From Bacteroidota bacterium (lineage in GTDB: Bacteria > Bacteroidota > Bacteroidia > Chitinophagales > Chitinophagaceae), in NCBI GenBank assembly GCA_023418315.1, contig JAEZZY010000057.1, forward strand, positions 8,812 through 72,811: DNA of 64,000 nt, in the 5' to 3' direction. The notes under the pieces were generated by a model. The model did no database searches, had not been told where the DNA came from, and saw only the letters and a program-made list of their open reading frames with translations. The stretch's first letter is position 1. Every line of letters starts with the position of its first letter. The translations under genes and the position numbers were made by a program. Below, piece by piece: positions 57,697-64,000 of the stretch.

Positions 57697-59322
57697 ATGA
57701 AAACAACAAAAATCCGTTCTTTATGCTTTCTGTGCCTGCTCTTTTTTTCTTGCAGCGAAAATGCTCCGAAAACGGATTCGCTGTTTTCCTCCGAAAAATT
57801 TGACGAAGACGAATTTGCAGCCACCTTAAAAAATATACTTTCCACCGCACCTGCCGACAGTGCATCCGCCGAACTGTCTCCTATAAGCCGCCAACTTTCT
57901 TCTCTATATGCACAACATGATTTTCATCCCTTGTGGATAGATGCAGAAGGACGTACGGAAATGGCGGATAAATTTCTGACGGATATAGGCGCATTGTGGC
58001 AAGACGGCATCCGACCGGAGCGTTATCATAGCAGCGCCCTGCAAGAAAAACTTACGCGCTTCAAAGCCGGGGAAATTTCTACGGCAGAGGCTATAGCCTT
58101 GGATACCGCACTCACCTTCAGCTACCTCAGCACTGCACATGATTTATTATTCGGCATCCTTACTCCGGCTTCGGTGGATTCGCTATGGTTTCATAAGAAT
58201 GATACCACCTGGAATACGGATTTTATAGGCAATTCTCTGAAAGAAAATAACTATCCTCCCCTGGATTCTTTCCGAAGCAACCTGCCTCTTTACAAACTGC
58301 TTCAAAAAGGGTTACAACATTATAGCTCTTTGTCTTCCAACGACAGCCTGCTGCATTTGAAAAAAAATCTGCGCTCTTCCGAAACAAAAGACAACATCAT
58401 CGCTTCCATCATTGCCATAGAAACTCCCTGGCTCACTCCCATCAGCGACACGCTATCGGGAATGGCTGCACAAGTGCAGGCTTATCAGCAATACTTCGGC
58501 ATCCGGCGCACCGGCGAGGTGGACAGCAGCACGCTTTCTGTTTTAGAAAAAGATCCGCAAGAAATCATCCTGCTCCTGCAAGCCAATTTAGAACGGCTGC
58601 GCTGGCTGCCTCGTACTATAGGCACGGAATACATCCTCGTGAACATCCCCACGCAACATTTTATCCTGAAACGCCAAGGCAATACGATAATGACCATGAA
58701 GGTAGTGGTGGGCACGCCTTCCCGGCAGACACCTGCCCTTGATGCGTGGATGTCGAACATTGTAGTGAATCCGCCATGGGGTGTTCCGCCTACTATTTTA
58801 AAAAAAGATGTACTGCCCGGTTTGCTTAAAAACGGTGAACGGTATTTACAAAAAAAAGGATTGGAGGTATTTGACTATAAAGGCAATAGAGTAGATGCTT
58901 CCATCATCACGACGGCAAATTATAAACGCTATGTTTTCCGGCAACCGCCGGGACCGGCAAATGCGCTGGGTTCCGTAAAATTCAACTTTCCGAATAAGTG
59001 GGATATCTATATGCACGATACGCCCGTCCGTTCGGATTTTGGGAAATTCAACAGGGCAAAAAGCTCCGGCTGCATCCGGTTGCAACATCCGCATGAGCTT
59101 GCTCTGTACCTTCTTTCGGAAAGGGAAGAACGATATTATACGCAGGAAAAACTCGATTCGCTTATTGCCACTCGCAAAACCAAATCCGAAAAGCTAAAGC
59201 ATAAAATCCCGGTACACATCCTATACCTTACCGCATGGAATGATGAGGCAGAAAAGCATATCCGTTTTGCAAGAGATTTTTATAGGCGGGATGCAAAGCT
59301 TATGGCAGCCATTTCCAAATAA
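57697..59322 (+). CDS. L,D-transpeptidase, YcbB-type, lipoprotein
   Basis: The 541-aa protein has a lipoprotein signal (MKTTKIRSLCFLCLLFFSC, Cys19), an N-terminal helical domain (about 50-240), a peptidoglycan-binding-like helix bundle (about 250-290) and a YkuD catalytic domain (about 305-470). The latter has HDTP and SSGCIRLQHP with nucleophile Cys459. This matches the large YcbB/LdtD type that makes 3-3 crosslinks. Its last 23 nt overlap the 3' end of the convergent second transpeptidase gene. Confidence 0.9.
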   Translation: MKTTKIRSLCFLCLLFFSCSENAPKTDSLFSSEKFDEDEFAATLKNILSTAPADSASAELSPISRQLSSLYAQHDFHPLWIDAEGRTEMADKFLTDIGALWQDGIRPERYHSSALQEKLTRFKAGEISTAEAIALDTALTFSYLSTAHDLLFGILTPASVDSLWFHKNDTTWNTDFIGNSLKENNYPPLDSFRSNLPLYKLLQKGLQHYSSLSSNDSLLHLKKNLRSSETKDNIIASIIAIETPWLTPISDTLSGMAAQVQAYQQYFGIRRTGEVDSSTLSVLEKDPQEIILLLQANLERLRWLPRTIGTEYILVNIPTQHFILKRQGNTIMTMKVVVGTPSRQTPALDAWMSNIVVNPPWGVPPTILKKDVLPGLLKNGERYLQKKGLEVFDYKGNRVDASIITTANYKRYVFRQPPGPANALGSVKFNFPNKWDIYMHDTPVRSDFGKFNRAKSSGCIRLQHPHELALYLLSEREERYYTQEKLDSLIATRKTKSEKLKHKIPVHILYLTAWNDEAEKHIRFARDFYRRDAKLMAAISK

Positions 59323-60205
59323 ACGGTAAAGGCGTAAAAACAGATTGCGGATGATCACTGTTCCATGCTACGATCTTAGCACCTTCCGGAGCAAGATCTG
59401 CCGCGCTGATGTCATACACATAGTTCGTATCTTTTCTGAAGCTTGCGGCAAACATTTTCCCGGCATCTTGCGTGGGCAGATAATCCGGTTTTTTATTCAG
59501 CCAATACGCTTTCGTAAGGTAGTTTTTATCCGGGGCATAAATGAAAAAACAAGTGCTGTCTTGTATAATATGAATGAGCTTTGAAGCTATGCGGTGGGAA
59601 ACGGCAGGGCATCCCCAGCTTCTGCCTATATAGTTTTGAGAACGGATAAGATCGGTACATACATAGTCTGCGCCATGAATAACAATTGCACGTTTATAGG
59701 CAGCAGAATTATAGCCTTTATCCATTCCGTGCAAATAAAGAGAAGCGCCATGTTGTCCGTTATAAATAGCGCCGGTAACATAAAATCCCATACTGGATTG
59801 ATGCGAGTTTTCCACGTTGGAAAAGCTGGTGGCAAATTCCACGCCCGATCCTTTTCCGTGGGCCACATAGTCGTTCAGCAAAAGTTTTTTATCGCTGAGG
59901 TCTATGACCCACAATCTTTTTTGAGTAGAAGAAAGTGAAAAATCGCAAATCGAAAGGATTTCGTTTTCGTTTTGGAGCTTACCTGCCTGTTGTAAATTCA
60001 AATAGCCTTTATAGGCATATCGAAATACTTCTTCCGACAGTTTATTTGCTTTTCCGAAATCAATTTGTGCATATACCTGTGTAATGTAATTGTCTATAGG
60101 GGTAGCAGCCACTTCCACAGCCGCATTTGCTTTATGAGCAGGAAACACCTGATAACTAACCGCCAAAATCCACAGTGCCACGTTCCAAACCATTAGTTTT
60201 TTCAT
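59300..60205 (-). CDS. Secreted murein L,D-transpeptidase catalytic domain protein
   Basis: The 301-aa protein has a signal peptide (MKKLMVWNVALWILAVSYQVFPAHKANA), then a helical lead, and a catalytic domain of the murein L,D-transpeptidase family: LWVIDLSDKKLLLNDYVAHGKGSG, MGFYVTG, IVIHGADY with His177 and GRSWGCPAVS with Cys199. It is a different subfamily from the YcbB-type protein next door. The two genes converge and overlap by 23 nt at their 3' ends. Confidence 0.88.
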   Translation of the reverse strand: MKKLMVWNVALWILAVSYQVFPAHKANAAVEVAATPIDNYITQVYAQIDFGKANKLSEEVFRYAYKGYLNLQQAGKLQNENEILSICDFSLSSTQKRLWVIDLSDKKLLLNDYVAHGKGSGVEFATSFSNVENSHQSSMGFYVTGAIYNGQHGASLYLHGMDKGYNSAAYKRAIVIHGADYVCTDLIRSQNYIGRSWGCPAVSHRIASKLIHIIQDSTCFFIYAPDKNYLTKAYWLNKKPDYLPTQDAGKMFAASFRKDTNYVYDISAADLAPEGAKIVAWNSDHPQSVFTPLPFIWKWLP

Positions 60206-60240
60206 GAGTTTTATAAAGAATGAGAAACTATTTTCACATA

Positions 60241-60248
60241 CAAATATA
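60241..60248 (-). promoter_or_regulatory. -7 element TATATTTG for the 59300-60205 gene
   Basis: A perfect TAnnTTTG on the minus strand, 35 nt before ATG 60205. Confidence 0.5.
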
Positions 60249-60359
60249 TCAATATCCGGTCCGGTAAATGTAGAGAAACTGTTATAAAATGAGCGAGGAT
60301 GGGATGGGCTTTATAAGCAACCGTCCTATAAAAAACAAAAGCTAAGATTATAGGCATAC

Positions 60360-62237
60360 ATGACCTCCGTCATATTCTATCGAAAAAAACTAATGCTATT
60401 TGCAACCTTTAAAATTAGTTTTTTCGGCATGGTCCATTCTTTTCACATTCCGGTACTGGGTGTCGGCTTTTCTGTAGATACGCCTGTCAAAGTAGCGCCG
60501 CTCGGCATTACTTCGGTAGCGTCCGTGGTAGATGATATTTTATTGGAGCACCTTAGGCGCCATTATTCGGAGAAAGAAGGAATTCCTTTTATACCTATTA
60601 CGGAGGAACAAGCCGGGCATCGTTCCGCCCGCATTACCGCTTATCTCAATCTTATGGATGAACTGGTGCGGAGACGGTTTGAGAAGATAAAAACAGAACG
60701 CTTGGAGTGCGGCGGCCAGCTACGCCGTTATTTCGATTTGCTTCCCTATAGCTCACCGTTAAGGATGCAATATGCCGAATGGAAGATGATGGAAAAAGGC
60801 AATGAGCGCGATGCGCTGGAGCAGCATTTAAAAGATGGAATGCGTAGAGGCTCTATTGATGTCAATATTATGGCGAAGGTGGACAAGCTCAATCTGAATA
60901 AAAACGGAGAAGCGGTGAATAGCGATGCGCTGGAGTCTTTAAAAGGATTTGCAGAAAGCAAGCTCCGCTCTTCGGTGGTATTATCGGCAGGCATGAACCC
61001 GCGCCTATACAGCTACATGGAGCAGTTTGCCGATTTTTATCCCGATGCCACAGGCAAGCTGAACAAAAAAATAATTTTGAAAGTGAGCGATTACCGCTCT
61101 GCATTTATACAAGCAAAATTCCTTGCAAAGAAAGGGCTATGGGTATCGGAATTTCGTATTGAATCGGGGTTGAATTGCGGCGGCCATGCTTTTGCTACGG
61201 AGGGATATTTGCTGGGACCTATTCTGGAAGAATTTAAGACCAAGCGAAAAGAAATGAAAGAAGCGCTCTACACGCTCTATCAAAAAAGCCTTGCGGAAAA
61301 ACAACTTCCCCTTACCACCGCTCCGGATTTAAAAATCTCCGTGCAAGGAGGTATCGGCACTGCCGAAGAAAACCGTTTTTTGCTGGAGTATTATGAGCTG
61401 GATGCCACCGGCTGGGGAAGTCCTTTCCTTCTGGTGCCGGAGGCGGTCAATATAGATGAAGATACGCTACAGATGCTTGCCCGAGCCGGCAAAGATGATT
61501 TTTACCTGAGCAATGCCTCGCCTTTAGGAGTTCCGTTTAATAATTTCAAACCGAGCGCTGCAGAAAAACAACGACTGGCACGCATCGCTCAAGGAAGACC
61601 CGGAAGCCCTTGCACCAAAAAATACTTAATCTCCAATACCGAATTTACCAAAGAACCTATTTGCACCGCTTCGCGGAAATATCAGGCGCTAAAGCTGAAA
61701 GCATTGAAAAATGAAGGACTTTCGGAAGAAGAATACACGAAAAAATCGGAAGAGGTAATGGAAAAACTTTGTCTTTGTGAAGGATTGGTAGCCTCCGTTT
61801 ATCAAAACACCGGAATGCCGCGCGGCAAAAACACTACGGAAGCAGCGGTATGTCCCGGTCCTAATCTCGCTTATTTTTCCAGAGTATTTTCTCTGGATGA
61901 AATGGTCAGTCATATCTATGGGAAGATCAACCTGCTGGATCAATCCGTGCGCTCCAACATGTTCATCAACGAACTGAACCTCTACATAGACTATCTGAAA
62001 AAAGATATGGAAGCCAACCTCCATGCCTGGAAAGAAAAAAAGCTGACTTATTTCGCCGGCTTCAAAGCACAACTGGAGCAAGGTATCGAGTATTATAAAA
62101 AGCTGATTCCGCATTTCATTTACCAAACGGAAAACTACCGTAAGAAAATGATGGAAGAACTCAAAGAACTGGAACTGCGCTTATCGGGTATGAAACCGGA
62201 GCTTGCAAGAGCGGGCAATGCACTGGCGAAATCCTAA
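60360..62237 (+). CDS. Large conserved protein, TIM-barrel-like (nitronate monooxygenase/FMN type), function unknown
   Basis: The 625-aa frame (or 602 aa from Met24 at 60429, MVHSFHIPVLGVGFSVDTP, which I think likelier) starts like NPD/glutamate-synthase-type barrels. A glycine pattern in SVQGGIGTAEEN followed by LLEYYELDATGWGSPFLLVPEAVN resembles an FMN-phosphate site. Between lie RIESGLNCGGHAF and, later, a Cys-rich part with SPCTKKYLISNTEFTKEPICTAS and KLCLCEGL, which could bind iron-sulfur or zinc. The C-terminus is a long coiled helix (about 520-620). I recall homologues in Bacteroidota without assigned function. No operon partner is evident except queD 48 nt downstream. Confidence 0.7.
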   Translation: MTSVIFYRKKLMLFATFKISFFGMVHSFHIPVLGVGFSVDTPVKVAPLGITSVASVVDDILLEHLRRHYSEKEGIPFIPITEEQAGHRSARITAYLNLMDELVRRRFEKIKTERLECGGQLRRYFDLLPYSSPLRMQYAEWKMMEKGNERDALEQHLKDGMRRGSIDVNIMAKVDKLNLNKNGEAVNSDALESLKGFAESKLRSSVVLSAGMNPRLYSYMEQFADFYPDATGKLNKKIILKVSDYRSAFIQAKFLAKKGLWVSEFRIESGLNCGGHAFATEGYLLGPILEEFKTKRKEMKEALYTLYQKSLAEKQLPLTTAPDLKISVQGGIGTAEENRFLLEYYELDATGWGSPFLLVPEAVNIDEDTLQMLARAGKDDFYLSNASPLGVPFNNFKPSAAEKQRLARIAQGRPGSPCTKKYLISNTEFTKEPICTASRKYQALKLKALKNEGLSEEEYTKKSEEVMEKLCLCEGLVASVYQNTGMPRGKNTTEAAVCPGPNLAYFSRVFSLDEMVSHIYGKINLLDQSVRSNMFINELNLYIDYLKKDMEANLHAWKEKKLTYFAGFKAQLEQGIEYYKKLIPHFIYQTENYRKKMMEELKELELRLSGMKPELARAGNALAKS

Positions 62238-62285
62238 AAACAAGAAAAACCATTTACCCCCTTTTATTTATTTCTGAAGTAAACG

Positions 62286-62711
62286 ATGATTGTAGCAAAA
62301 AAATTTCACTGGGAAGCCGCCCACAGAATTCCCTGGCACCAAAGCAAATGCAAAAACCTTCACGGACATTCCTATAAAATGATGGTGGAAATGGAAGGCG
62401 AGCCGGATGCCGGAGGCATTGTAATAGACTTCAACGATGTAAAGAAAATGGTGCAGCCTTTCATTGATTTGATAGATCACGCTACTATTATATCTAAAAA
62501 GGACACGGAATTAATCGAACTCTTTGAACGCACTTCCTGGAAGCGTTTTATCCTTCCCTATGATTCTACGGCAGAAAACCTATGCAAGTATTTTCTGGAT
62601 ATTATCCTTGATCAAAACAAAGATTTTCTGTTGCGCAAAAACATCCATTCCATAGGCATCCAACTCTATGAAACGGAAAGCGCCTATGCCAGTCTGAAAA
62701 TTAATTTATAG
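62286..62711 (+). CDS. queD: 6-carboxytetrahydropterin synthase family protein
   Basis: The 141-aa protein has the QueD zinc and catalytic set: FHWEAAHRIPWHQSKCKNLHGHSY with His13, Cys22, His26 and His28. It continues with MMVEMEG, IVIDFNDVKKMVQPFIDLIDHATI, STAENLCKYFLDII and a YETESAYASL end. QueD turns dihydroneopterin triphosphate into 6-carboxytetrahydropterin for queuosine; the related PTPS makes biopterin. No other que genes are near. It starts 48 nt after the preceding gene and could be co-transcribed. Confidence 0.9.
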   Translation: MIVAKKFHWEAAHRIPWHQSKCKNLHGHSYKMMVEMEGEPDAGGIVIDFNDVKKMVQPFIDLIDHATIISKKDTELIELFERTSWKRFILPYDSTAENLCKYFLDIILDQNKDFLLRKNIHSIGIQLYETESAYASLKINL

Positions 62712-62784
62712 CAAATCATAACAAATCACCGTCATCGCCACAGGCTCCGTAAAAAGGCTCTTCTAAGATAAAGTTCATTTTCCT

Positions 62785-62792
62785 TAGCTTTG
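62785..62792 (+). promoter_or_regulatory. -7 element TAGCTTTG for the thiolase gene
   Basis: A perfect TAnnTTTG 25 nt before ATG 62818. It suggests the thiolase has its own start site. Confidence 0.55.
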
Positions 62793-62817
62793 GCGCGTTT
62801 AAAAAAATTTTCAAACC

Positions 62818-63996
62818 ATGAAAGAAGTGTATATCGTATCCACCGCACGCACAGCGATGGGCAGCTGGGGCGGATCTCTGAAAGATTTCTCCGCTACGCA
62901 ACTGGGAGCTATTGCTATCAAAGGCGCACTGGAAAAAATAAACCTTAGCCCCTCGGAAGTAAATGAAGTAATAATGGGTTGCGTGATGCAAGCCAACCTT
63001 GGTCAGGCACCGGCGCGCCAGGCATCGCGGTTTGCAGGTATCCCCGACAGCGTGCCTTGCACCACTGTAAACAAAGTATGCGCAAGTGGCATGAAAGCCG
63101 TATCGTTTGCTGCACAATCTATTTTGCTGGGAGATAATGATGTGGTAGTGGCCGGTGGTATGGAAAGCATGAGCAATGTGCCCTTCTATAGCCCTAATAT
63201 GCGCTGGGGTAATAAATACGGCGATGTGAAAATGACAGACGGCATCGCTAAAGACGGATTGACGGATGTGTATCACAACTACCCCATGGGCAACGCCGGA
63301 GAGCTTGCCGCCAAAGAATTTAACATCAGCCGCGAGCAACAAGACGAATACGCCATCCAAAGTTATAAACGCAGCCAGGCAGCACAAGAAGCAGGTAAGA
63401 TGGATAAGGAAATCGTACCCGTGGAAATTCCTCAGCGCAGCGGTGAGCCTATAAAATTTATGAAGGATGAAGAACCCTGGAATGTGAAGTTCGATAAAAT
63501 CCCTTCCCTGCGCCCTGCTTTTATTAAGGATGGAACTATCACAGCGGCAAATGCTTCTACCATGAATGACGGAGCGGCGGCTTTGGTGCTGATGAGCAAA
63601 GAAAAAGCAGATGCACTGGGCATTAAGCCGATTGCCAAAATCGTAAGCTATGCCGATGCCGAGCAAGCTCCGGAATGGTTTACCACCACTCCTTCCGTAG
63701 TGATTCCTAAAGCAGTAGAAAAAGCAGGATTGAAGATGGAAGACATGGACTTCTTTGAAATCAACGAAGCCTTCTCCGTCGTATCTATTGTGAACATGCA
63801 GAAGCTGGGACTCTCTGCCGATAAAGTAAATGTAAACGGCGGTGCGGTGGCTTTAGGTCATCCGCTGGGAGCAAGCGGTGCGCGTATCATCGGCGCCTTG
63901 ATCAATATCCTGCATCAGAACAATGGTAAATATGGTGTAGCCGGTATTTGTAACGGTGGCGGCGGCGGCAGCGCTGTAGTAGTGGAAAAAATGTAA
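62818..63996 (+). CDS. Acetyl-CoA C-acyltransferase (thiolase)
   Basis: The 392-aa protein is a full-length thiolase: nucleophile Cys88 (NKVCASGMKAV), NEAFS before the C-terminal part, His348 (GGAVALGHPLGASGAR) and Cys378 (GICNGGGGGSAVV). It condenses two acetyl-CoA or cleaves 3-ketoacyl-CoA. The close spacing of the motifs fits the acetoacetyl-CoA (PhaA/AtoB) type as well as FadA. It could supply the PHA route of the phaC at 520, about 62 kb away, but no phaB is present. The stop is 4 nt before the window end. Confidence 0.93.
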   Translation: MKEVYIVSTARTAMGSWGGSLKDFSATQLGAIAIKGALEKINLSPSEVNEVIMGCVMQANLGQAPARQASRFAGIPDSVPCTTVNKVCASGMKAVSFAAQSILLGDNDVVVAGGMESMSNVPFYSPNMRWGNKYGDVKMTDGIAKDGLTDVYHNYPMGNAGELAAKEFNISREQQDEYAIQSYKRSQAAQEAGKMDKEIVPVEIPQRSGEPIKFMKDEEPWNVKFDKIPSLRPAFIKDGTITAANASTMNDGAAALVLMSKEKADALGIKPIAKIVSYADAEQAPEWFTTTPSVVIPKAVEKAGLKMEDMDFFEINEAFSVVSIVNMQKLGLSADKVNVNGGAVALGHPLGASGARIIGALINILHQNNGKYGVAGICNGGGGGSAVVVEKM

Positions 63997-64000
63997 GGAA

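Noticed and set aside
62716..63666. 316-codon minus-strand ORF antisense to the thiolase
   Set aside because: It lies opposite a gene with all thiolase motifs. Its composition (His/Phe/Cys-rich) is typical of an antisense frame.

Overview
This window comes from the chromosome of a Bacteroidota bacterium, probably in or near the Chitinophagaceae/Sphingobacteria side of the phylum (the family level is inference). The evidence is several proteins with C-terminal type IX secretion sorting domains (types A and B), small families known mainly from Bacteroidota (DUF4295, DUF4173, DUF5522), a lack of Shine-Dalgarno-like sequence before most starts, and repeated use of the Bacteroidota promoter (TTTG, 19-21 nt, TAnnTTTG). 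No tRNA, rRNA, CRISPR array, prophage or intact insertion sequence was seen.

Layout. 1-371: end of rpmG and a DUF4295 gene. 520-3249: a class III-type PHA synthase and small conserved genes. 3242-13079: surface-polysaccharide genes (GT4 glycosyltransferase, asparagine synthase, multi-pass membrane protein, sugar aminotransferase, RfbC), interrupted by an Nramp-UspA fusion with a palindromic operator candidate and a PIN/DUF6364 toxin-antitoxin pair. 13243-18191: EamA exporter, a lone atpG, a secreted protein and a VWA-like membrane protein. 18424-25013 (minus): the S10 ribosomal protein operon from rpsJ to rplN. It stops at rplN with its own terminator, and the usual rplX-rplE-... continuation is absent here. 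25422-35350: mixed housekeeping genes (DUF488, fasciclin, YfiT-like, RidA, TsaB, ECF sigma with anti-sigma candidate, cystathionine gamma-synthase, persulfide dioxygenase-rhodanese fusion, zinc peptidase). 35564-43948: AraC regulator, DUF4173, DUF937, ClpC, STAS-like protein with RNase Z, TerC. 44081-56382: secreted and cell-surface proteins with type IX sorting domains, plus a nucleoside transporter and small enzymes. 56445-63996: overlapping trmB/DUF5522/alkyltransferase-like genes, two L,D-transpeptidases, a conserved protein of unknown function, QueD and a thiolase.

The most unusual signal is in the S10 operon. Its spacers are long for such an operon, and most are built from short tandem units, usually of 7 nt and sometimes 8 or 16 nt, with a different word in nearly every spacer. 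They reach right up to start codons and, at rplV, into the coding 3' end. They look like the heptanucleotide tandem repeats described in some cyanobacteria but sit inside a ribosomal operon. One further spacer holds two dispersed repeats instead, and ribosomal protein uS3 carries an Arg/Gly/Asp-rich repetitive tail. No complete new defence or biosynthetic system was found.
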